A stretch of DNA of 64,000 nucleotides from assembly GCA_020353515.1 (NCBI GenBank), contig CP070695.1:3927140-3991139 (forward strand), in the 5' to 3' direction. The notes below the pieces were generated by a model. That model was not told the origin of the DNA. It saw only the letters and a program-made list of their open reading frames with translations, and made no database searches. Positions 47,666 to 55,947 of the stretch are shown here, in pieces. The position numbers and the translations under genes were made by a program. This DNA comes from Candidatus Heimdallarchaeota archaeon. Lineage in GTDB: Archaea; Asgardarchaeota; Heimdallarchaeia; Hodarchaeales; Hodarchaeaceae. Each line of letters begins with the position of its first letter. Position 1 is the first letter of the stretch.

Positions 47666-48412
47666 ATGTCCGAGTCCGAATCTCTTCTTTGTCCCAATTG
47701 CAGTGAAAGAAGTCCAGGAGGCTATATTCTCTGCCCATACTGTGGCTTTGATTTAACAAAGATTGTACGTGAGAGAGAGCGGGTTCGGGTTACTTTTAGG
47801 GAAAAATTTTCAAGAATCTTCCGGAGCCTTGTTGATCCCAGAGAAAGTAAACGACTTTTTAATGAGATTGGAGTCAATCCAGATCGTTTAGGAGCCATTC
47901 TCGTTCTTTATTTTCTTTCAGTGGGCTATGGCTTAAGAGTCTCCGCATTATTCGCCAAAGGCGCGAATCCCTCTTGGCATGGGTGGGATTTCATGTTTTT
48001 CTTCATTGCACCTTGGTTCGTTGCAATTGGTTTTATTATTTTAGCTATATTTGGCTGGTTTATCTGTAGTTTAATCATCTGGTTGATTGCAAAAACCCTT
48101 GGGGGCAAAGCTAGCTTTCGTGACACTCAAGGAATTGTTGGGTACTCACTCGGACCTCTTATTCCTGCTTCTGTTATCATAAATGTCATAATTACTTTTA
48201 TAGGACCTGGATTAGGAACAATCACTACAACAACCTACACAAATTATACAATATTTGAATTATTATATATCCCCTTTCTGGTGCTTACGGCCTATCATTG
48301 TGGAAATGGAATACGAACAGCCCACTTACTTAACGAGTATTATTCTTATGGTATTGCAGGTGGCCTTACTCTTGTTTATACTTTACTTTTCCTAATACCA
48401 AATATTTTATAA
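47666..48412 (+). CDS. Zinc-ribbon Yip1-like membrane protein
   Basis: The protein has 248 residues. An N-terminal zinc ribbon (CPNCSERSPGGYILCPYCG) and a basic linker precede four or five membrane helices (about 70-245) with GGKASFRDTQGIVGYSLGPL, a pattern of the Yip1 family. Eukaryotic Yip1 proteins bind Rab GTPases on membranes, and the Rab-like GTPase upstream makes a link plausible but unproven. GAGAGGAAA precedes the ATG. Confidence 0.75.
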   Translation: MSESESLLCPNCSERSPGGYILCPYCGFDLTKIVRERERVRVTFREKFSRIFRSLVDPRESKRLFNEIGVNPDRLGAILVLYFLSVGYGLRVSALFAKGANPSWHGWDFMFFFIAPWFVAIGFIILAIFGWFICSLIIWLIAKTLGGKASFRDTQGIVGYSLGPLIPASVIINVIITFIGPGLGTITTTTYTNYTIFELLYIPFLVLTAYHCGNGIRTAHLLNEYYSYGIAGGLTLVYTLLFLIPNIL

Positions 48413-48505
48413 TTTCAAAAACAGAGTAGTTCATTCATTGGGCAGTAGAGATCAGCGTAAGCCATTTAAAGAGTAAAAAGGAATTTCTCTATAATAGACC
48501 AAATG

Positions 48506-49501
48506 CTAGTCCAAATTAATCACGAATTTCAACGGAGCTGATAACGTGGGGTCAACGATTCGGAAAATCGCTCCTGATTCGAGGATATCCCCTACCTTCT
48601 CTTCAGAAAGAGTTATTTTCTGAGTCTGATGAAGTAGTGCCATTTCTGAGCTTAGATTGAAAGAGTATCGAAGTTGAGTCATAAAGTCACTAATTTGTTG
48701 GTCGGTTGGAGAACGAATAGGAATTGCTTGAAGTTGATAACGAGGTGAACATACAATACAGTCTTCACGACGTTCAAGAGGAACAGGAGTGAATATTCCT
48801 GCCTCCCCATCCCAAAACAGATAGTTTTCTAATGGAGGTAATTCGAGAAGGATTTTAAGGGCTTCCTGAGCCATAAGACCGCCAATAACAAAAGATACAC
48901 TAGACACGTAAGGAATATATTCATCATTATCTTCATCTGATTGATTTTCTTTTCTCATGTCTCCAAAGGGAGTACAGGCTTTTTGAAGTTTCTCTTCAGG
49001 AATCAATGACTGACATTCCAAACAAGGGGTTTTTTGAGGAATGACTACTTGAAGATTCCCAAGAAAACTAAACATTCCTCCAGAAATTAATGGAATATTA
49101 GCCCCCACGGTAAAAGAGTTCACCCAACGTCGTGTTTGAAATGTGTCCAAACCATCAAGGATGACATTTGAAGCTTCGAGGACGTGTCGTGGAGCTTTTT
49201 CAATAGGCATGAATAATTCGATAACATTTACTTCAGAGTTGAGTTCTTGAATAATTTGCGCACTGACTTTAACTTTCGGTTTTCCTATATCCCCCGCCCG
49301 ATAAAATAATTGTCTATTTAAATTACTTAATTCGATAGTGTCCATATCGATTAGTATGAGTGTTCCTACTCCTGCCATAGCTAATGATGCAGCAGCAACA
49401 CTACCCAGCGCTCCGAGCCCAACTAGAGACACGGTACTTTGTTTTATTTTTTCCTGATTCCAATGTTTGATCAGAAGCTGTCGATTATACCGTTCACTCA
49501 T
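48506..49501 (-). CDS. Ubiquitin-activating E1-like enzyme
   Basis: The protein has 331 residues. It is an adenylation domain with GLGALGSVAAASLAMAGVG, DMDTIELSNLNRQ, zinc-binding CLECQS and CIVC, a candidate active-site Cys in KACTPFGD, and a C-terminal extension (about 255-331) where E1s carry the ubiquitin-fold domain. It would adenylate ubiquitin and pass it to the E2 at 54917. The ATG at 49501 is preferred; a TTG at 49513 follows GGAGG directly. It lies downstream of the ubiquitin gene on the same strand. Confidence 0.9.
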   Translation of the reverse strand: MSERYNRQLLIKHWNQEKIKQSTVSLVGLGALGSVAAASLAMAGVGTLILIDMDTIELSNLNRQLFYRAGDIGKPKVKVSAQIIQELNSEVNVIELFMPIEKAPRHVLEASNVILDGLDTFQTRRWVNSFTVGANIPLISGGMFSFLGNLQVVIPQKTPCLECQSLIPEEKLQKACTPFGDMRKENQSDEDNDEYIPYVSSVSFVIGGLMAQEALKILLELPPLENYLFWDGEAGIFTPVPLERREDCIVCSPRYQLQAIPIRSPTDQQISDFMTQLRYSFNLSSEMALLHQTQKITLSEEKVGDILESGAIFRIVDPTLSAPLKFVINLD

Positions 49502-49595
49502 GAGGTTTCCCAACCTCCACTTCAGCTTAAGGATTTAAAAGTACTTCACTGGATTTGTGGAGCAAGTTGCGAAACACTGTTCTGGGGACAGAGTA

Positions 49596-49841
49596 TTAGT
49601 TTGGAAAACCACCGGTAGTTCGTGTGATCATGTACAACTTATCCATGTCTTCTATTCCCGCAGACTTGAGAGTCTCGCTCTCATCTAGTTGTTTACCTTG
49701 GAAGACAAGAATAACTGAACGAGCAGGGATTCGCTTTTCTTGAGCTACTCGTTCTTTAATAGCGGCCACAGAATCGGTTTTTTCGCATGGTAGAGTGATT
49801 TCTCCACCCCCAATGGCTTGAACAACATTAATCTGCATCAT
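49596..49841 (-). CDS. Ubiquitin-like modifier precursor
   Basis: The protein has 81 residues from tandem ATGs at 49841/49838, after AAGGA; a longer TTG start at 49880 is less likely. It has the beta-grasp pattern MQINVV, EITLPCEKTDSVAAIKERVA, FQGKQLDESETLKSAGI, with the Lys equivalent to ubiquitin Lys48 (GKQL) conserved. It ends TRTTGG followed by FPN. The three residues after Gly-Gly mean a protease must expose the diglycine, as in eukaryotic ubiquitin precursors. Confidence 0.93.
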   Translation of the reverse strand: MMQINVVQAIGGGEITLPCEKTDSVAAIKERVAQEKRIPARSVILVFQGKQLDESETLKSAGIEDMDKLYMITRTTGGFPN

Positions 49842-49931
49842 GAATTCCTTCGTTACTTTGTCTAAGTAGACTATTTCCAACCTTTAAAATATATTGAATG
49901 TGGAACCTGAATGTGTATTCTGTCCCTTTGG

Positions 49932-50723
49932 TTAGTCATTATCTGAATCCAGAAACGTGATTCCGTGATTATTAATCTCAAATCGCAAAGTCTTTGTAGT
50001 GTGATTAGTCCCCCTCATTTTACTGATCCGTAGTATCCGAATTGTCTCCCCACGAACAGAAAGCATATCTAAGTTGATTATAGAATCGGCAATATATTCT
50101 TCCCCAAAAAGCGAATGATCCATACTCCCTGCCAATTCGGATATTGCGACAGTAGTCACATTTAGTGCAGCAATATTCGCGAGGAAGCCCGTTGTAAGCT
50201 TTCTGAGAAAACCAGAATCATTACCATAATCATAAAATTGAAACGCGGCTAAAGGGTCGATTACAATCCTTTCTATCTTTTTTTCCTCTACAACTTGACT
50301 AATATGGTAGAATATTTTATGAAGGAAGGTGGGGAGAGAGGTCTCATCATATGGAACTCCTTCCGCCTCAATCATCAGTTCCGATTCTTCTGCATATGTC
50401 AAACTGTCTGGATCCCACAGTTCCCACCCTGATGGAGTGAAATCGAGCATAGTAATCTTCTGAGGTTCTGCAAAAAAACTAGGATCAAAGAATGAAAAAC
50501 CACTCGCATCCCTACGAATGGCCCAAGGTGGTTCTTGCATTGCAACCAATAATCCGTTTTCATTACGACGTGCTCCTTCAAACAAAAAATGTAAGCCAAA
50601 AATAGTCTTCCCTGCTCCAGCAGGACCAATCACTAAATTTGTTGTGCCCCGAATAAACCCACCTGATGTTAACGCATCTAAATAAGGAATACCTGAAGTT
50701 ACTCGAATTTTTTGCTCAAACAT
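49932..50723 (-). CDS. KaiC-like RecA-fold ATPase
   Basis: The protein has 263 residues. A single KaiC-type domain has SGGFIRGTTNLVIGPAGAGK with Walker A GPAGAGKT and Walker B RIVIDPLAAF. The C-terminal ISKMRGTNHTTKTLRFEI is the usual KaiC end. It starts three bases after the Arf-like gene ends, so the pair is probably translated together. The role in the ubiquitin neighbourhood is unknown. Confidence 0.85.
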   Translation of the reverse strand: MFEQKIRVTSGIPYLDALTSGGFIRGTTNLVIGPAGAGKTIFGLHFLFEGARRNENGLLVAMQEPPWAIRRDASGFSFFDPSFFAEPQKITMLDFTPSGWELWDPDSLTYAEESELMIEAEGVPYDETSLPTFLHKIFYHISQVVEEKKIERIVIDPLAAFQFYDYGNDSGFLRKLTTGFLANIAALNVTTVAISELAGSMDHSLFGEEYIADSIINLDMLSVRGETIRILRISKMRGTNHTTKTLRFEINNHGITFLDSDND

Positions 50724-50726
50724 TTT

Positions 50727-51296
50727 TCATACTTGCCGTTGTTTGATCACGACTTTTCGGTTCCGTCTTACTTTGTTAATTAGGTACTTAAATGCTTGTT
50801 CAACATTCTCTCCACTCCGAACTCCTCCTGGGTCAGCAGCAACCGTGCCAAAAATGTGATAAGAGTAATTTTTCATTATTTTATCAAAAATATTTGTTTT
50901 TAAGAATTTAGGTGAAAGGGCATTGGGCAAATCTTGCTTATTTGCAATAACAACAATTGGGATATTGTCAGAAATCAACTCTAGTGCATCTTCTAACCAT
51001 TGTTCATCATATTTGAAATTTCGTTGTGAACTATCCACAACGAAAATTAATCCGTCTGCGGTGCGCACAAAACGCTCGTGATAACGCATGTCTAAGAATT
51101 TTCGTTGCCCACCCACATCGATTAATCCTATCACCGACTTCTCGACGACAATATGAGATATTCCAAAAGCTATTGTTGGTTTAATACTTCGAGGAGGAGG
51201 GTAACCATGTTCTAGGTAAAACGCAATTGAAGATTTCCCTACACCACTGGTACCTAATAAGACGACGGTGTAAAGACCTTTTGAACCGCTTTGCAT
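50727..51296 (-). CDS. Arf/Arl-like small GTPase
   Basis: The protein has 189 residues from the ATG at 51296; a GTG at 51368 would add 24 residues that lack a recognised domain. G motifs: G1 GTSGVGKS, switch Thr in KPTIAFG, G3 DVGGQ and G4 NKQDLPNA. The last two are the signature of Arf/Arl proteins rather than Rab or Ras. An Arf-type N-terminal amphipathic helix is not evident from the ATG start. The C-terminus is basic (NRKVVIKQRQV) and could favour membrane contact. It is coupled to the KaiC-like gene. Confidence 0.85.
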   Translation of the reverse strand: MQSGSKGLYTVVLLGTSGVGKSSIAFYLEHGYPPPRSIKPTIAFGISHIVVEKSVIGLIDVGGQRKFLDMRYHERFVRTADGLIFVVDSSQRNFKYDEQWLEDALELISDNIPIVVIANKQDLPNALSPKFLKTNIFDKIMKNYSYHIFGTVAADPGGVRSGENVEQAFKYLINKVRRNRKVVIKQRQV

Positions 51297-51529
51297 TCCA
51301 AGATAGATCCTTGTGTGATTTCTATTACATAGAGATTTTGAGAAATGCAGTTTCTGTATATTAATCACGAAAAATACGGTATCGATTGATAATTTTAGAT
51401 TTTGACGTTTATAACATCTTCGGAATGCATAGATATCAAATCCAGTGATTTTTGTCCAGGGGTCACGAATTTTTTTTAATTAGATTGTATATATAATACC
51501 AAAAGATAATAGGATTCATGTGATAAATA

Positions 51530-51934
51530 ATGCCTTTAAAACCTCGAGAAATCGAGATTGAAACCCTCAAAACCCCTAAAGGTGACGTTGTGACAGTAAA
51601 AGGTCTTGAGACCACTATTAATACAGTATATTCAGAGATGGCTTTATTAGACAAACATCTCGATCAAATAAACGAGTCTCAGAAACAAATCAACCAAGCT
51701 CTCAATGCCATAAACACCCAATTAGCTGAATACAATAAAAAGATTCTAGATTTGGGTGAAACCTTCTCTGACCTGATTGTTTACTTGTCTAAAATCGAAT
51801 CACAACAAGAACAGCGGCGAAAATTGTCAAAAAAACAAATGATTACTGAAAAAGCGGATCTAGTAGCATTAAAAGAGGAGTTATCAATCATCCTAGAGCA
51901 GTTAAAAGGTCGTGTGACCGAAAATGAACCCTAA
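51530..51934 (+). CDS. Coiled-coil protein upstream of the RING gene
   Basis: The protein has 134 residues. A short beta-like N-terminus (about 1-30; PKGDVVTVKGLETTI) is followed by continuous heptad-type helix (about 35-130). It overlaps the RING gene by 11 bases, so the two are co-translated and probably interact. No family is recognised. It is divergent from the Arf/KaiC/ubiquitin/E1 strand. Confidence 0.65.
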   Translation: MPLKPREIEIETLKTPKGDVVTVKGLETTINTVYSEMALLDKHLDQINESQKQINQALNAINTQLAEYNKKILDLGETFSDLIVYLSKIESQQEQRRKLSKKQMITEKADLVALKEELSIILEQLKGRVTENEP

Positions 51935-52253
51935 GATTTTTACAAAATTTCGTCTTCGGTCAACTCCTGTTGAGAAAGGTTCTGGTAACAACAAAATTCC
52001 TTTATCTAGATTAATAACTCCTTCAGATCCCATTACTTCTTCGTTACTCAAATTAAAGAAGAAAACCATTGGAGAATGGAATCCTTTTGAGTTAATTAAA
52101 TGTGTAATTTGTTGGAAACCCATCGATATTTATGGAAAAGATGCGCATACTTATATGGAATGTCCTCATTGCCATCAAAAAGCGCATCAAGATCATATGC
52201 TCCGTTGGCTTGCTAAACATCATACATGTCCATATTGCCGTGGGAAGATGTAA
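51924..52253 (+). CDS. RING-type zinc-finger protein, probable E3 ligase
   Basis: The protein has 109 residues. The C-terminal half (about 58-107) has LIKCVICWKPI, MECPHCHQKAHQDHMLRWL and CPYCRGKM, eight Cys/His spaced like a RING finger. The N-terminus is basic and flexible. Small RING proteins with ubiquitin, E1 and E2 form the archaeal ubiquitin operon first seen in Caldarchaeum, so an E3 role is likely. Its start overlaps the coiled-coil gene. Confidence 0.85.
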   Translation: MNPKIFTKFRLRSTPVEKGSGNNKIPLSRLITPSDPITSSLLKLKKKTIGEWNPFELIKCVICWKPIDIYGKDAHTYMECPHCHQKAHQDHMLRWLAKHHTCPYCRGKM

Positions 52254-52257
52254 TTTC

Positions 52258-52704
52258 TTGAGTCTAGAAATTTTACCCAAGGTTCTTCAACAATTAACTT
52301 CAAAGATTGAAGCCCTTGTTGATTTATATTATCCTGATCGGTCCCAAACACTACCTGTGAGAATTAATAAACGAAAACAGAACATCATTGTTACATGGAA
52401 CATTTATCCTTCAGAGAGACATCAACTCGATGAATTATTTCCTATTCTTTCAAATACAATTGAAGAGAACCTGAAAGGTATTAATGGAGAAATAATCCAT
52501 TGTTCTCTTATAAATGGTGAAATTCGCGACAGGGGAATCCAGGAATTTCAAATTCACATGGGAAAAACTTGGGAGATTTATTTATATGATCCTGAGACTT
52601 ATATTGATGTACGACTTCTCCAAGAATCGCGAATAACCCAGCCTCTTGACAAATGGCTTTCTATTGATATCGATATTGTTACAGAATCTGCTTGGTTTGA
52701 TTAA
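52258..52704 (+). CDS. Conserved-looking protein following the RING gene, unknown
   Basis: The protein has 148 residues from a TTG at 52258, five bases after the RING stop; the frame remains open upstream but overlaps the RING gene. It has a helical start (ILPKVLQQLTSKIEALVDLY) and then beta-rich segments (NIIVTWNIYPSERHQLDELF, EFQIHMGKTWEIYLYD). I do not recognise the fold. Position makes it a candidate accessory of the ubiquitin system. Confidence 0.6.
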   Translation: MSLEILPKVLQQLTSKIEALVDLYYPDRSQTLPVRINKRKQNIIVTWNIYPSERHQLDELFPILSNTIEENLKGINGEIIHCSLINGEIRDRGIQEFQIHMGKTWEIYLYDPETYIDVRLLQESRITQPLDKWLSIDIDIVTESAWFD

Positions 52705-52715
52705 TTGGTTTCTAA

Positions 52716-53663
52716 TTACAGAATACTCCAACGTTTGGTATGTGTCTCGTAATGCACCTTTCCTTCTTTTTCTAATTCTTTAAGAAAAGCAGTAACAGTT
52801 GTTTCAGCAACTCCCAATTCCTTGAATGGAGTTTCCCAGGAAAAACCAAGAATACGCTGATATTCTTCTGCGACATAGAAAGCTTTGGCCTCACCTGCAC
52901 TAACTACAAGATCATAGATAGTATCCTTAGTATGTTTATGCTCAAAAGTGAGGTTTTGTATATAAAGTTCCACGGGTCTGGGAACAGGACTCTGATGAGC
53001 AGGACAAATGACTTCGGTTTTAAGCTTACCAACCAGCTCTAACAGTTTCATTCGTTTCTCTGAACTTCCTGTACCATCAATGTAGAATGCAGCGCCTTGA
53101 TCGGGGTATATATTTCCCTCGTCCCCAATAAATGTGCATCCACCTCTATAAGCTTGAATTAAGATAGAATCGACAGAATGTCCCCCAGAATTTTGCAGTA
53201 TAAGCTCCTCACCACCTAGATCAATTGTTTCACTTTTTTCAAAGGGATGAATGAATTCTTCTTTAATTTTCCCAATTTTTGAGAATAACGAGGATTTCAT
53301 GGCCAAACTGAATTTGGAGGGAAAAGGAAATTGCTTTTCTAAGATATACTTCTTCCCCTCCTTTAAGGCATCCACTCCTGATTCATGAAGCCAGACTTGT
53401 GGCTTGATTTTTTTCATTGAATCTATTCCTGCCCAATGGTCTGGATGCGTATGTGTTAGAATGAGATATCTGATTTCCGAGGGATCACGATCAGCCTTCT
53501 TCACAAAAGAAATAATCTCTTTTCCAATTGAACGCGATGGAAGGTCAATAATTGCAATCTTTTCATCGCCCAAAACAAGGTAACTAGCATATTCTTCACC
53601 TTGTTTTCCGATATCATCTACCACCCGATAAATTCCTGAAGCCCACTCAACAAAATTAACCAT
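52716..53663 (-). CDS. Metallo-beta-lactamase-fold hydrolase
   Basis: The protein has 315 residues. The metal motif HTHPDHWAGID (HxHxDH), then GHSVDSILIQ, FIGDEG and CPAHQS are the MBL metal ligands in order. A C-terminal winged-helix-like region (about 245-315) follows. The type resembles glyoxalase II/LACTB2-like enzymes. It is convergent with the plus-strand RING group. Confidence 0.85.
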   Translation of the reverse strand: MVNFVEWASGIYRVVDDIGKQGEEYASYLVLGDEKIAIIDLPSRSIGKEIISFVKKADRDPSEIRYLILTHTHPDHWAGIDSMKKIKPQVWLHESGVDALKEGKKYILEKQFPFPSKFSLAMKSSLFSKIGKIKEEFIHPFEKSETIDLGGEELILQNSGGHSVDSILIQAYRGGCTFIGDEGNIYPDQGAAFYIDGTGSSEKRMKLLELVGKLKTEVICPAHQSPVPRPVELYIQNLTFEHKHTKDTIYDLVVSAGEAKAFYVAEEYQRILGFSWETPFKELGVAETTVTAFLKELEKEGKVHYETHTKRWSIL

Positions 53664-53880
53664 TTGTTTACACCACTTTTCATGAAGTTGCGTATTTTAC
53701 TCTCTTTCTAATCTTCGAATATTTAATGGTTTTCGGTGGAGGAGGACATTTTTCGTTCTTAAGTATCAAATGAGAAATACAAGGATAATTTTTAAAAGCG
53801 TAACAAAAAAAAAAGCTTCTAATAATTACCTCGTGTTAAGTGTTCAAAGCAAAGTTGGTTGAAGAAGAGTTGAACTAATC

Positions 53881-54897
53881 TTGAACATCGATCAATTAAT
53901 TGACCATAATTTTATACCAGTTATCGATCCCACAGCCAAGGATTCTCCAGCCGAGAAAGGGGCAAATGCTTTTCTTGCCGAGTATGGCGGGATAGTAGAA
54001 GAAGTAGCTTTGGTATGTAAAAAAGAAGATGGATTGGTGACATATCGATCTGGCGCTGCGCCCAGTGATCGCAACTATGAGAATTTCTTCACAGATTTTA
54101 CCGAACTAGCAAATGATCTAGGTCTTAGAACCCATGCTATTGCTTATGCTTTTGGAGATTCCTATCTTGGAATGGATCCAAATTATTCTATTGGTCGTTC
54201 TGATGGAACTATCATCCATGATTATGTCGATCCCTCTATGGAAGGTTACTGGAAACACCTCAATTTCATTTCGCGGGAGGTAGCTACAAAGCCTATAAAG
54301 TCGTTAATCCTCCAAGAATTTCTTTTCCCAAGGCAGGAATACTCATTTGCGCGTAGAAGTGTTAGGAAGTTCGCTGAAATCTCAGGAGTGAGTCTAGACG
54401 TAACTTATCTTGACATACAAAAAGATCCAGCAATTCAAAGGATGTTTGAAGATTGGCGAGCAGAGCTTATTACTACAGCATTTCGAGAAGCAACTGAGAT
54501 GGCTAAAGGAGAAACCCCAGATCTTGACGTTGGAATGATTGTTCCTGTTGACCCAGAAACCGAGTGGAACGAGGGATATATCCGTCATTTCGGAATTAAT
54601 ATCGACCAGATTATTGAAATCAGTGGCTACATTATTTATCATCTCATGCCATATTCGCCAATGTACCCTGAACCTGACACTCCAGGGTGGGATATTCTAC
54701 TGCAATCGATCCGGAGTTCTGCTTTGTATGAAGAAAGTGGATATAAGAAAGCGTTATTCATTTGGGGTCTTGAAAACGAAGAGGATGTTGCTTGGTTAGA
54801 CGCTTTGAAGGAGGAAGTCCGAGCTGACCATGTTTTTGGACGGTTAGAACACCCCCCAAAGTACACAGTCAAACGAGAAATTCATCGTGGTGTTTAA
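53881..54897 (+). CDS. TIM-barrel protein, glycoside-hydrolase-like
   Basis: The protein has 338 residues from a TTG at 53881. The alternation of beta strands and helices (THAIAYAFGDSYLGMDPNYS, DLDVGMIVPVDPETEWNEG, KKALFIWGLENEEDVAWL) with NYSIGRSDGT after the first third resembles the barrels of putative glycosyl hydrolases (GHL10 type). Catalytic acids cannot be assigned with confidence. No linked transport or sugar gene is adjacent. Confidence 0.5.
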   Translation: MNIDQLIDHNFIPVIDPTAKDSPAEKGANAFLAEYGGIVEEVALVCKKEDGLVTYRSGAAPSDRNYENFFTDFTELANDLGLRTHAIAYAFGDSYLGMDPNYSIGRSDGTIIHDYVDPSMEGYWKHLNFISREVATKPIKSLILQEFLFPRQEYSFARRSVRKFAEISGVSLDVTYLDIQKDPAIQRMFEDWRAELITTAFREATEMAKGETPDLDVGMIVPVDPETEWNEGYIRHFGINIDQIIEISGYIIYHLMPYSPMYPEPDTPGWDILLQSIRSSALYEESGYKKALFIWGLENEEDVAWLDALKEEVRADHVFGRLEHPPKYTVKREIHRGV

Positions 54898-54916
54898 GGG
54901 CTTTTTGGAAACCAGA

Positions 54917-55372
54917 TTAATATTTTTGATTCCAGTGAGCGTATTTTTTCACATAATCCACAGCTTGGATTCTGAAGGCCTCGCGATCCCGTTTCCATTG
55001 ACGGGAGGCTGTAGCATTCAAAGGATCATCTGGATTAGGGCTGTTTAAGAGAAATCTGATTGTTTCCACGATTTGAACAAGGCTGTAAGCTGGACTCCAC
55101 TCCTTACCCAAAATACCAACACAGACCTTTTCCTTAAAAATGTTCACATGCCAAATAGGGGTTTTAAAACGAACTTTAGGTGGTTCAAAGGGATATTTTC
55201 GGGGAATATTGATTTCAATGAAGAAAACACCTCCTTCATACAGCCCTGAACCTAATATTTCCCCTCGCCAGTGAGTGAGGTTATTGCTAACCGTCCGAAA
55301 AGTCGGCTGTTCCCGAGCAAGTTCTTGAGCTTCAATTGCTAACCTATCTAACCATTCATCCTCTGTAAGCAT
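54917..55372 (-). CDS. Ubiquitin-conjugating E2 enzyme
   Basis: The protein has 151 residues, a single UBC domain. It has a FFIEINIPRKYPFEPPKVRF core and an HPN-motif region reading HVNIF, then active-site Cys in KVCVGILGKEWSPAYSL and a helical C-terminus. The catalytic Cys is kept, unlike the UEV protein at 44065. The Pro of HPN is replaced by Val, while the Asn needed for lysine ligation remains. It pairs with the E1 and RING genes located a few kb away. Confidence 0.92.
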   Translation of the reverse strand: MLTEDEWLDRLAIEAQELAREQPTFRTVSNNLTHWRGEILGSGLYEGGVFFIEINIPRKYPFEPPKVRFKTPIWHVNIFKEKVCVGILGKEWSPAYSLVQIVETIRFLLNSPNPDDPLNATASRQWKRDREAFRIQAVDYVKKYAHWNQKY

Positions 55373-55653
55373 AATTCGATCCGGCTTTTTTTCGAAAATA
55401 ATCTTGTTCTCATAAGATTTCCAAGGAGTTCAATAAAGCATCACTAATGAAAGTGATTTTCTAGGGATCTTATGTAAATTGGTAGGTTTAATGGGCTAAA
55501 TATGATATATGGATAATATAATAAAATTTTTTATATTCCGTTTAAACCTGTAACGAAAATATAACAACTACTTTAAAATGTGCCAATTTCTTGTTTAAAG
55601 CCTAAGAGATAAATATATTCAGATTCTATCGAGAAAAAAGAGGATAAAAGAGA

Positions 55654-55947
55654 ATGTCCGAAGCCTATTTAGATGTATTTGAGCGCTTTGTGAAACTTCA
55701 AGAATTTATGACTGCGGATGATAAAAAATTTCGCAAAGATCCACGTAAAACGGCACGAATAGCATCACTACTAGCGATGGCAAGTTTATACTCCAAATAT
55801 CCACTTGACAAACAGTATGCTGTGTATAAAGCAATGATCCAAACAATGAGGGAGAAAATGCCTAATTTTAAAGCATTAGGGGAGTCAGTGGACGATATTG
55901 CAGCAACATTAATTCTTGCGTCAGAAATAAACAAAACTGTAAAATAA
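55654..55947 (+). CDS. Small helical protein of unknown function
   Basis: The protein has 97 residues, mostly helical (DVFERFVKLQEFM, TARIASLLAMASLYSKYP, YKAMIQTMREKM). AGAGGATAAAAGAG lies ahead of the ATG, so the start is well supported. No family is recognised. It is divergent from the E2 gene. Confidence 0.6.
   Translation: MSEAYLDVFERFVKLQEFMTADDKKFRKDPRKTARIASLLAMASLYSKYPLDKQYAVYKAMIQTMREKMPNFKALGESVDDIAATLILASEINKTVK

Noticed and set aside
49842..49880. N-terminal extension of ubiquitin from a TTG
   Set aside because: The beta-grasp fold begins at MQINVV, and tandem ATGs with AAGGA upstream give the expected ubiquitin N-terminus.
52132..52257. Longer version of the gene after RING, starting inside the RING frame
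   Set aside because: It would overlap the zinc-finger codons by over 100 bases. The TTG at 52258 right after the RING stop is simpler.
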